Below, one piece after another: positions 40,085 to 50,964 of a stretch of 64,000 nucleotides of DNA (position 1 is its first letter; every line of letters begins with the position of its first letter). Source of the stretch: Microcebus murinus (lineage: Eukaryota; Chordata; Mammalia; Primates; Cheirogaleidae); the NCBI RefSeq assembly GCF_040939455.1, contig NC_134110.1, forward strand, positions 100,345,001 to 100,409,000. The letters are read 5' to 3'. The notes beneath the pieces are model-generated. The model was not told the origin of the DNA and did no database searches. It worked only from the letters and a program-made list of their open reading frames with translations. Both the position numbers and the translations under genes were made by a program.

Positions 40085-40699
40085 CTGTGAACTGATGGAG
40101 ATATATATACACATACTTTTTCTCACATATTCACAAGAAAACTTCAGACCAACATCTCTCATGAACACAGACACAGAAATCCTTAACAAAATATTACAAA
40201 TCAAATTAGCGGTATGTATTAAAAAAAAAAAACAACCCTGCACAATTAAGTAGGGTTCATCCCAGGAGTGTAGGGCTGGTTCAACATTCAATCAATGCAA
40301 CTTACCATATTAACAGACTAGAAAAAAACACACAGTCATATCACTGAATGCAGAAAAAAAATCAACAAAGTTCAACATCTACTCATGATTTTTTTAAAAA
40401 AACTCATATAAACTAAGAACTAAAGGGAATTTCCTTAATCTAATAAAGGATGTTTATGAAAAACTTCCCACTGACATCATACTTAATGGTGAGAGGCTGA
40501 ATGCTTTCCTCCTAAGATCTAAAACAAGACAAGGATGCTTTTAAACACCTTTATTTAACATCATACTGGAAGTTTTAGCTACTTCAATAAGGCAAGAAAG
40601 AGAAATAAAAGGTATATACACTGGAAAGCAAGAAATAAAACTGTCTTGCTACATAAACAATATGATTATCTATGTAGACATCTCCCCAAACCTATACAC

Positions 40700-40864
40700 A
40701 CACCACAGGCACACACCACCAGACCTGGCTAATTTTTTCTATTTTTAGTAGAGATGGGGTCTCACTCCTGCACACGCTGGTCTCTAACTCCTGACCTCAA
40801 GCCATCCTCCCACCTCAGCCTCCCAGAGTGCTAGAATTACAGGCGTGAGCCACCACTCCCGGCC
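40700..40864 (-). repeat. Partial Alu SINE
   Basis: Antisense Alu part from CAGGCACACACCACCAGACC through CCACCACTCCCGGCC. Truncated at its left side. Confidence 0.82.
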
Positions 40865-41448
40865 CCAAGCAAACTTTTGAGTAGATAATAACAAGCAATT
40901 TCTAAAATATATAGATTTTATACAATGTATGCAAAAACAAAGGAATAGCCAAGGTGATTCTGAAAAAGAAAAATATACTTGGGAGACAAGTGTACTTTCC
41001 TGATTTCAAGACTATTATAGTAATTATGATATATAGTGAAATGATAAATACATAGACTGATGGAACAGAATAGAGAAGCCAGAAATAAACAAGTGGTGCC
41101 GAAACAATTGACATCCATGTGCAAAACAAACAAAACCTAACACATACCTCACATCTGATAGAAAAATTAAATCAAAATGGATCATACACTTACATGTACA
41201 ATATAACACTACATAACTTCTAGAAAAACATTTAGGAGAAAATCTTCATGACCTTAAATTTGGTGATAAATTTTTAGACGCAATCTCAAAAGCATAATCC
41301 ATGAAAGAAATAATATATACATTGGATTTTATAAAAATTAAAAACTTTTGCTCTTTGTTACACTGTTAAAACAATTAAAAGACAAGCTACAGATTGGGGA
41401 AAATATTTGCAATTCATATATCTGATAAAGGATTCATATCCAGAACAC

Positions 41449-41768
41449 TAAGTGCGCAGACCAAGGAACAGTACCACCACATGGCATGATCCAATCAGAT
41501 AGAGCCCCAGTTTTGCTTTATGGCAGGATCCAGTCAGATCATGCTTCCTGGCATTACCTCACTGCAAGATCCAATCAGATCATGGCTCATTACCGTCTGC
41601 CTATAAAAGCTACCCCAGCTCCCAGCAGGGATAGACAGAGTTGAGCCAGACACCTTCCTATATCCTGTTTGACGGCCTTGCAATAAACTTTTCTCTCTTC
41701 AAAACAGCCAGTGCCTCAGTGTTTGGCTTTCCACTGCCCATAGGTGAACATACTCAGGTTGTTTCAGT
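41449..41768 (+). mobile_element. Short LTR with CCAATCAGAT repeats, plus strand
   Basis: About 320 bases with LTR promoter order: three spaced copies of GATCCA(A/G)TCAGAT (near 41490, 41549, 41589), TATAAAAG (41602-41609) and AATAAA (41682-41687). It sits inside L1 sequence that resumes on either side. AACAC occurs at both edges (41444-41448 and 41769-41773) as a possible 5-base duplication. The outer bases do not form a clean TG...CA pair, so exact ends are uncertain. It resembles class I LTRs in its repeated CCAAT U3. Confidence 0.65.
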
Positions 41769-41835
41769 AACACCCTTAAAACTCACCAATTAAAAAAAAA
41801 AATCAATCTAATAAAAATTAAAAATCCAATTACAA

Positions 41836-42152
41836 GCGGGGCGCGGTGGCTCACGCCTGTAATCCTAGCACTCTGGGAGGCTGAGGCGGGCGGATTGCTT
41901 GAGGTCAGGAGTTCGAAACCAGCCTGAGCAAGAGCGAGACCCCGTCTCTACTATAAATAGAAAGAAATTAATTGGCCAACTAATATATATATATATAAAA
42001 CTAGCCGGGCATGGTGGCGCATGCCTGTAGTCCCAGCTAGTCGGGAGGCTGAGGCAGCAGGATTGCTTGAGCCCAGGAGTTTGAGGTTGCTGTGAGCTAG
42101 GCTGACGCCACGGCACTCACTCTAGCCTGGACAACAAGCGAGACTCTGTCTC

Positions 42153-42174
<22 letters not shown>
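41836..42174 (+). repeat. Alu SINE, strepsirrhine type
   Basis: Sense dimer with linker and about 22-base A tail. AAAAATCCAATTACAA is duplicated on both sides within the L1. Confidence 0.95.
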
Positions 42175-42185
<11 letters not shown>

Positions 42186-42560
42186 TCCAATTACAAAAAT
42201 GGATAAAGGAGCTAAATAGACATTTTACTAAAAATGTGATGGAGTTGGCAAATAAATGTATGAAAAGGCTCAACATCATTGGGAAATGTAAATTAAAGCA
42301 ACAATGAGATATCAGATAAAACCCCCAAATCCTATAATATCAACATATCTTGAGGATGTGAGGCAATAGAAATTCTTGCCCATTATTCATGGGAATAAAA
42401 AAATGATACGGTCATTTTGGAAGACAGTGTGAAAGTTTGTTATAAAGTTAATCACCTACACATCACACAGATTCTTTGCTAGATTCCTAGGCAGATACAC
42501 ATGGGAAAAAAAGAATAATCCTTCATTGATATTGTAGGAAAAGGCCATAAACAGTAAACC

Positions 42561-44519
42561 AATGAAACATGCCCATAAAAATTGAGGAACTTTATCTAAG
42601 AATTAACAGATTACATAGCTTTTTCAGATGCAGGTATTATAAACCAAGGCAAGTAAAATGCACTTTCCAAATTTATTACACTCCTAGGGGCAACTAAAAC
42701 TCAGATAAAACCCTGCAGTCTTACTGCCTTGACAAACCAGAGGGCAGGGTTGGGAAGGAAAAAAAGCAGCTGGAGGGGTGGGGGTGGAAATCCCAGGAAG
42801 GAGACAGCCATAGAAGGGGAGCCAAATTCTGTGTACAAACTTTGCCCAAATTTCTGGCTGACCTCTGAAATACCTGTGTTTTGGGCAGACTCCAAGCAGA
42901 CAAACAGGCTAAGAGAACTTCTGTATCAATTGCAGCCCACCACAGGGGAGATGAGAATAAAACAAACAAGTAAAAAAACCCAATACTCTTTAGAGAAACA
43001 TAACGCAATCACAAAATTACTGGAAATACAAAGAAATAAGAACGTGTGAGCCACAGACAAGAGAAAAGGTGATCCACAGAGGCTGACCCTGGGAAGGGAC
43101 ATGTCTAGAATTAGCAGAGAAGGATTTGAAAACTATGCTGAAAGAAACAAAAGTAAATAGGGTCACTGAATGAACAGATAAGAAATTCCAGTAGAGAAAG
43201 AAGTTATAATAAAGAACCACATGAAGAGTCTAGAACTATGCTTGCAAAGTCCTGGAGTTCTCTGGGGTGTGTGGTGGGGGTGGGTGCCAGTGGGGAGGTA
43301 AAAGGATCCTTTTGTGAAGAATAGGGTAGAGGAAGTGAGTAGGGAAGGCTTAGTGTGTTGTAGGGAGTGTCTCAGTGGGGGGTGGGGGGGGGAGGATATA
43401 TTTGGTCATTAAATATGAAATGTCCGATTTAGAATCAAGTATAATTTATTATATATAAAACAAGGAGCGGTACCTAAACTCTTGACACAGTTTTGCCATC
43501 TTAAAGGTATCTTGTTTATGTCAGCAGCCAAGAAGCCTGGAAAGCAAGTGGCCATGAAATTGTGAAAGGTGTTTTCCAAAGTTTGTTTAGAATTGGATAT
43601 TTTTCCTTGCAAAAGTTGGTATTTTTGTCTACAAATAAAAGAAGGGTCATGTGTGATCGATTAAAAAAGCAAGGGAGAAAGGACATTGTGATTAATGGGA
43701 TGAAAACATACAAAGGAACATCAAAATTAACAAGGTGAAGAAGTGGAATGGTTAACAATCTATGAAGCTCACAAAAGTAAGGCAAAAGAAAAAGAGAAAT
43801 CACCCTTAAAGTAATCAAGAGTAAAACAGAGGAATAAAATCAAATAGTCCATGAATGAACTGAATTAACCCATTGAAAGACAAAGACGGTTACATTAGGT
43901 GAAAAATTAAAAAACAATAGTAAGCTATCACACAAAAAATTAAAGGAAGCAGAGAAAGGCTGACGGTGGGGACCTGGCCGGGCCAGACTAGGAGGGTGGC
44001 AGACATAAGGGGCCTCAGCAGAGATAAGAGAACTACAACATGGAAATCCTACAGCAGCAAACATGAGGATCTGCAGTGAGTGGGGGGTTTCCTGGCAATT
44101 CCAAGTCCCCAGATTGACCCCAGATCACTGGAGCGTGTGAAATGAGCAAGTGCCTGAGGAAAGAGGAAGGTGAGCGGGAACTGCTGGGGGGAAGGGCGCC
44201 TCAAACACCAGCCACTCTTCAGAGAGGAGGCTGAATTCCTTGACAGTTAAGTTGGTCTAGAATGGGCAAAAAGGTGAGCCCCATTCTCCTCCCCGTAGTC
44301 TTTCTGAAGCCGGAATAACTTGGTTGCAAGAACTAACTCAGTAAAAAGGAACAATGCACCAATCTCATATGATAATATGAAGTCAAAAGTTTAAACAAAA
44401 TATTAGCGTATAGAACCCAGTAACGCGTCAATGACAGGCAGGGATTATTCCAGGAATGCAAAGGTGCCTCGATATAAGGTGAAAACATGAATACAGTAGA
44501 GGAGAAAACTTCCATGCGG
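42561..44519. other. Unassigned sequence with G-rich tract
   Basis: About 2 kb with no recognised gene. A strongly G-rich stretch runs from about 43260 to 43395, ending in long G runs that could form G-quadruplexes on the plus strand. Open frames at 42729-43049 and elsewhere lack domains. Confidence 0.45.
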
Positions 44520-45320
44520 ACGCAGCAACAGGCGCTGCAAGTCCGCAGCCAAACTTGCTAATTCCTGCATGTGACCAAGGCGACCACCTGCAGTGCTGGG
44601 AGGGGGTCTGTACCGGGAAGGGTGATGTGGCCGCCGGGGCGACGCTGCCCGGGTTCGGCGGGGACCCTCACCCCGCCCTGCAGACCTCGGCCACCGCGTC
44701 CCGGAGCCGCAGGCGCCGCCCTGTCCGCGTCCTCGGTGCGCGGCCCGCGGCCAGGTGCGGCCCGCGGCCAGGTGCGGCCAGGTGCGGCCCGCGGCCAGGT
44801 GCGGCCAGGTGCGGCCAGGTGCGGCCAGGTGCGGCCCGCGGCCAGGTGCGGCCAGGTGCGGCCCGCGGCCAGGTGCGGCCCGCGGCCAGGTGCGGCCAGG
44901 TGCGGCCCGCGGCCAGGTGCGGCCAGGTGCGGCCCGCGGCCAGGTGCGGCCCGCGGCCAGGTGCGGCCAGGTGCGGCCCGCGGCCAGGTGCGGCCCGCGC
45001 CAGGGGCGGCGCCGCGGCGGGCGGAGAAAGCTGGCGGGGACAGGTGTCTGGCGGCCACGCGCCGGAGCTGCGCGCCCCCAGGCCGAAGCGGGGGACGGGG
45101 GACCGCCCTGCGCCGCCTCCTGGCGCCCGCGGCACGGTGGCCCTGCGGGTCCCTGGTCCGGGCGCTCGGGCCCAGCGCCCCCAGCGACGACGAGGAGCGT
45201 CCAGGCGCCGCCACCCCAGGGCAGCCCGGCCCGCGTCTGCCCCTGCCTGTCCCCGCACTGTTCGCCAGCGAGGCCCGCTGTTTTCCTGCGCAGCGTTTAG
45301 AGAATAAAAGGTTCATCAGG
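44520..45320. promoter_or_regulatory. GC/CpG-rich island of unknown role
   Basis: About 800 bases of high GC and dense CpG between AT-rich flanks, about 6 kb beyond the PLAG1 3' end. It encloses the minisatellite at 44744-45000. Long open frames occur in several frames on both strands (up to about 290 codons) because AT-rich stop codons are nearly absent. They encode low-complexity Arg/Pro/Ala/Gly sequence and I do not call a gene. Confidence 0.6.
44744..45000 (+). repeat. E-box minisatellite, 10-bp and 7-bp units with 71-bp higher order
   Basis: The array alternates a decamer L = CCAGGTGCGG and a heptamer S = CCCGCGG. Eighteen identical L copies lie between 44751 and 44993. The order is S, LS, LLS, LLLLS, then LLS-LS-LLS twice (44842-44912 and 44913-44983, 71 bases each), then L and a degenerate S. 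Every L contains the E-box CAGGTG and every junction has CpGs. Copies are identical, which implies recent expansion or homogenisation. Confidence 0.97.
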
Positions 45321-45377
45321 AAAAGATCAGTTTGCGGGGGAAATGCCTGGATTTCCCCAAAACTATCAGCAAATACC

Positions 45378-45707
45378 TTTTTTTTTTTTGAGACAGAGTC
45401 TCATTCTGTTGCCCAGGCTAGAGTGAGTGCCGTGGTGTCAGCCTAGCTCACAGCAACCTCAAACTCCTGGGCTCAAGCAATCCTCCTGCCTCAGCCTCCC
45501 CAGTAGCTGGGACTACAGGCATGGGCCACCATGCCTGGCTAATTTTTTCTATATATACTAGTTGGCCAATTAATTTCTTTCTATTTATAGTAGAGATGGG
45601 GGTCTCACTCTTGCTCAGGCTGGTTTCGAACTCCTGACCTCGAGCAATCCGCCTGCCTGGGCCTCCCAGAGTGCTAGGATTACAGGCGTGAGCCACCACG
45701 CCTGGCC
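45378..45707 (-). repeat. Alu SINE, strepsirrhine type
   Basis: Antisense dimer with linker and CAAATACCTT duplicated on both sides. Confidence 0.95.
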
Positions 45708-47859
45708 CAAATACCTTAACTATCAAAAAACTTAAGTCATTTCAGTTAACATCAGGAATGAGACACCAATGCCTATCACCATTATTATTTTCTTGGAGAG
45801 CTTAGTAAATGTAATGAAACAACATGAAATGACTGTATAGTATTAGAAAATATTATATTATTTTTGCTCTAAATTGCTCCCCTGCTGAACAGGATTTTCC
45901 AACTTGAACTCCATAGCACGTTGTTATGTGGCTTCATGTTTGCCTCCAAAGGGTTAACAGAAATCTTTTACTCTTATTTTTGAGAGAGAGAGAGATTGGA
46001 ACTTCATATGTAAACCCTAGCCACTTTTAAGATTATCACATACCCATTTGACCCATTTGAGAACATTTGCACTACATTAGGATCAGTCTCTTTCAAAAAT
46101 ACTTAATTCACTAGCAAATTACCAATAATTTAGATTTAACCAAGAGTTATTAGTTATCACTGTGCATCACTTTCTTGTTTATTTTCTTTCAGGAGATGTC
46201 CATATTGATTCAACTCTTGCTTCTCTGGGTTATTTGTAATTTTTTTAAAATAAAGAGTGTAATTTACTTTCTAAATCCTCTATGTCAGGATTCATCTTTT
46301 GCTTGAACACCTGTATGACAACTTGGTTTGATATGGCTCCACTAACTTCCATCATTCAGTGTTTTAGGTCAGTTTGATATCAGTTCTCATTTTCTTTCAA
46401 ATTGTAGGTCTCTGGGACTTAGGTATTTTTTCCCTCTCTCTTCATAACTCAGTGCTAAAAACTCCATGGTCAGAGCCTTTGAAGTACAAAATTACAAGAA
46501 TTGGTCCTCAAAGGTTCTATAGTTTTGGTCGATTGGAGTGAAAGCATTTAGAGTGATTTACTTCTGAAGAAATAGTGCACTATTTTGCTTACTTTGATAG
46601 GGAAGTCCAGAAAATTATATTTTAAGTATCTTCACAATCTTTAGTGTATAAATTTTTCTATAGAATAGAGATAACCCCAGTGTCAAAATTACTTTATTTC
46701 TTCTTTTCTAGTGTCAAGTTTTGAAAGAGTAGTTCTTTTTTAAAAGTGCATCCTAAACATTAAGATGGCTGAGACTTTCAGGTAAAAGCTGTATTTGCTC
46801 TTCATCCAACAAATACGTGTTGGTTATCTGTCCTGTGCTTGGAACTGTGTGGATAGCAGTTTGTGCTCAAGTGCGTAGAATGTGTATTATCCTGAGATGA
46901 TCTAGTAAGCAGTTATATAAATGTTCAGAGGGCAAATGAGTTACCGCTTGAGGATGGGTAAGAATTTGGCATGTGAAATGCCTGGGCAGGAGAACGTAGC
47001 TTTCCAGGGGTGGAGAACAGGATACCTGAAGGCGAAGGGATGGGTAGGCACAGGTGCTAGTATAAGGAGCAGTGAGTAACTCCATATGGACATGGTGGAA
47101 TGAAGAGGAAGAAATGGGCAGGTGCAGAATGGAAGAAAATTTTCAGGGTCCTTCAAATCACTGACTACCTTGAAGCTCTTTCAATAAAGCTAGCACTTGG
47201 GAATATGGACATAATAAATGAAAGAATTTATGACAGAAAATACAAAGGTAAGTAGCACCTTATTACAGCAAAAGGTAACTTAGAGCACTGGAGATGAGTT
47301 GAACTCACCTGCTGGAAGTCTTCAGACTAAATGGTCTTCCAGACACTTACAGGGTTTATATTTGTTGCAGCCACTGATCACCATTAGTTCTGGGGTGGGA
47401 AAAGCTGACAGAAATTAAAATCTTTAAATAGGGCACCATGGCTAAGGCCATTGACCTACTTATGCAATGAACATTCCTAGGGCATGAAAATCTGGTTATA
47501 GGAACCAGCTTAAAAAATGTCATCAGGTGTGTGTATGAATACTAACAACAGGTCAGGTCGATTATGTACTTTAAAAAACAGGGTGGTTTACCAACATCAT
47601 TCCAACAAGACTACCAACTGCACTAACCACACTTTGAAAGGAGCCTCAAGAAAAAGACGAAAGTTCTCTAATGACAGATGGAATAAGCCAAAAATAAAAC
47701 ATTTCCAAAAACTCTAATACTGAGAAGCAGAAAACATACATACCTCACGTGAGGACCATTACACTTCCCACTCTGATCCCCTCAAAACCCCAGGGCCTTG
47801 ACCAAGGTATTATTATAAGTGGACTATCTGTTTTCAAAAAAGATTTAATTTACAGAATT
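45708..47859. other. Unassigned intergenic sequence
   Basis: About 2.1 kb without a recognised gene or repeat. AT-rich, mostly unique-looking. Open frames of 60-75 codons have no recognisable features. Confidence 0.45.
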
Positions 47860-48191
<332 letters not shown>

Positions 48192-48558
48192 TAATTTACA
48201 GAATTTTTCACTTGTACATTTATAATAAACATTGGTTTACATCTCAAGTATGCAACTATAGAGTAAAGCAATGTTAGCCTGTTGACATTTTTTTTTTTTA
48301 AAGACTTGCTCATCAGGAGAAAACAGTTTTTGTCTGCAATAATGGCAGCTGAAGGTAATAGCACTGAAAAGGCTATTCTGAGTCTACCTCTCAGATACAG
48401 TCTCCCCCAAGCACTGGGCTCGTCCCTTTCTTTTTCTAAAGCACACAGAACCTGGGGATTTATGTGCTCATATGTGCTGTTAATGATATTATCAGAGAGA
48501 AAAGTGTTTCTACCTCCTTTAAGGTAAAGCCAACTAAAGAATGATAGTGAAAATTGGC
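48192..48558. other. Unassigned sequence
   Basis: About 370 bases, no gene or repeat recognised. A short open frame (48282-48527) has no familiar features. Confidence 0.4.
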
Positions 48559-49129
48559 TATATTAGTCAGGATTCTCCAGAGAAACAGAACAATTAGGAT
48601 GTATATATAAATATGTACAGAGGCTGATTTTAAGGAATTAGCTCATGTGATCGTGAGGGCTGGGAAGTCTGAATGTGCTGGGCAGGCCTGCAGGCTGGAG
48701 ACCCAGGGAAGAGTTGATGTTGGAGTCTGAAGTCTGTCTGGAGGCAAAATTCCCTCTTCTCATGGGGATCTCAGTCTTTTCTCCTGAGGTCTTCAACTGA
48801 TTGGATGAGGGTAATCATTATGGAGGGTAATCTGCTTTACTCAGTTTACTGATTTAAATGTTAATCACGGGTGGGTGTATACATACATAATGGGTGAGAT
48901 GTGCACCATCTAGGGAATGGAAACTCAGACTTGTGAGGGGAGGGGGGAAAGTGCATTTTTTGAAACCTTAAAATTTCTACCCCCATAGTATGCCGAAATA
49001 AAAAAAATATTAAAAAGAAAATGTTAATAACATCTAAAAAATATTTTCATAGTGACATCTAAACTGGAGTTTGACCAAAAACTGTGTACCATGGCCTACC
49101 CAAGTTGACAGATAAAATTAATCATCACA
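48559..49129 (-). mobile_element. Solo ERVL/MLT2-like LTR with nested L1 3' end
   Basis: Third copy of the TATTAGTC...CATCACA LTR family. It begins TATTAGTCAGGATTCTCCAG and ends AATCATCACA. A 153-base L1 3' end splits it at 48866-49018. No convincing flanking duplication remains, so it is old. Confidence 0.8.
48866..49018 (+). mobile_element. 5'-truncated L1 3' end
   Basis: 153 bases resembling the 3'UTR end of primate L1: CGGGTGGGTG, a GTGCACCATC segment, a G-rich tract, CTACCCCCATAGTATGCC, then an A-rich tail with AATAAA. AAATGTTAAT is duplicated at 48856-48865 and 49019-49028. So this is a short, 5'-truncated insertion into the LTR. Confidence 0.8.
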
Positions 49130-49409
49130 CTAGCCAAGAGTCAGCATCTTCAGAGTAGAAAGATTTATTATTGACTATTGTTTTTTTGTAGAATAGAATG
49201 CAGTTGAACTCAAGCCATTCTAGGTTTTGCTGTTTTTGTTTTAGGCTGAAATTGCCAATATTTGACCATTTTTGATCTATGGAAAAGGGTAACTTGGTAT
49301 GGCTCAATCCAATATTTAGGCTTCCACCCCATGGTTAGTTGATGTTGCTATCTTCACTGAGATGCCTGATTAGGAAACAAACTTCCTTCTATAAAGCTAA
49401 CTTCTTACA

Positions 49410-49705
<296 letters not shown>

Positions 49706-50964
49706 GCTAGCTTTCTTGGACTTAGCACAAAGTGGTACCCTTTTGTTCAAGAAACTTTTGTTGAATAAATGTTCAACTGAGAAAAAGTGACACCAAAACT
49801 CAAGCTGTCTATAGCTAGAATGAACTTTTTCCTCTTCTTAATGATAAACCATTAGTGTGAACTTTTTATTTAATAGTAATGAAAAAGTCTCTATGCCCCA
49901 TCAGGTCTATGCTGCAATAAATAAACTGCATTTCTAATTAATTTTCCATATTTTACCCTAAATGAATTAATCCCAAACATACTTTTTCAGAGTATTCTAC
50001 TCCTGAGTACTAAGAAGAGCAAAAGCATTTTCCTTCTATAAAGTTCTTGAAATATTTCATATGAATGAATTTAAATAAAAACATATTTAGTGCTAATTCT
50101 AAGAATTAACACAAAAATACTGTGTTAATTTGCTGGAATTAAACAAGTGAAAGAGGAATCACTGTTCATTTTCTTTATCCTCTGAAAAATAGGAACGAGC
50201 CAAAGTCAAAAGAAGAATTGTTCCTATCAAAGAGGTGCTATGAGATATGTAACAAATTATTTCTACAGTTGATTCCTGGAGAGGTATTAACTGCATTTTT
50301 AGAATTAATATCTGGGTCTTAGAAGCTGCATTACTGGCTGTTTTATTTTTTATTAAAAAAAATTTTTTTTTAAGGCTGGTCAAGTGAAGCAGTGGGAGTG
50401 GAGAAGGAACAAAGGAACCTATAACTGGTTGTGATCAATCACTTGTAAACATCACTGCACTTGGACCAACTGAGCATTACTGCTTGTTTAACTGACAAGT
50501 TTCAGCTGAAATGATATATGTGCGATCACCATTTTGGACCACATGAATTGTGGGAGCTTTCTTCAGCAAAATTTTAGGCAAACTGCCCAAGTGGAACTTC
50601 TGTAAGGATAATTTATAGTACTGACAGTAAGTGTTAAAGAAATGCTAAATGCCAATTTTATCTCACAGGAAAAAGGAACGAATAGCTTTTTTTGAATTCT
50701 AAACTCACCTAGATTAAAGTTTTGATGCATCATCATTTAACATTTTTTATTTACAATTCTATCCTTCTCCTAAAGGTACAAAAGTTTTAAAACAAACAAA
50801 AACACCCCTCTGGCACTTTACATTTCATTTCAACAAGTATTGTCCTAGAGCCAGCTATTAGAATCTTATATTCATCAAATGAGAAAATATAATTTGAAGT
50901 GAAAAAAAGTTATACCAAATAGAAAAGTATCCTCTATTAAAATTTCAGGAAGATCTTCATTATC
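49706..50964. other. Unassigned sequence just beyond PLAG1 3' end
   Basis: About 1.26 kb, AT-rich and free of recognisable repeats. A later AATAAA exists on the minus strand at 50752-50747, so PLAG1 transcripts could extend here. Confidence 0.45.

Larger units (their letters stand above)
40085..42560 (+). mobile_element. Old L1 ORF2 and 3' portion, plus strand, multiply interrupted
   Basis: Degenerate L1 ORF2 running left to right from reverse-transcriptase-type sequence (about 40.13-40.7 kb, with an AAGACAAGGATGC block at 40527) to late ORF2 sequence ending about 42.5 kb. It is interrupted by a partial SINE, an LTR and an Alu. The L1 reads continuously across each insertion point, which gives their order of arrival. 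Confidence 0.65.

Noticed and set aside
44555..45446. Long open frames (180-290 codons) in several frames on both strands over the GC-rich island
   Set aside because: They coincide with the minisatellite and CpG island, translate to Arg/Pro/Ala/Gly repeats, and are open in several frames at once, which is what absence of AT-rich stop codons produces. No domain or conserved start is visible.
47517..47717. 66-codon basic open frame in intergenic DNA
   Set aside because: No similarity recognised, no promoter or splice context, and a length expected by chance in this much sequence.
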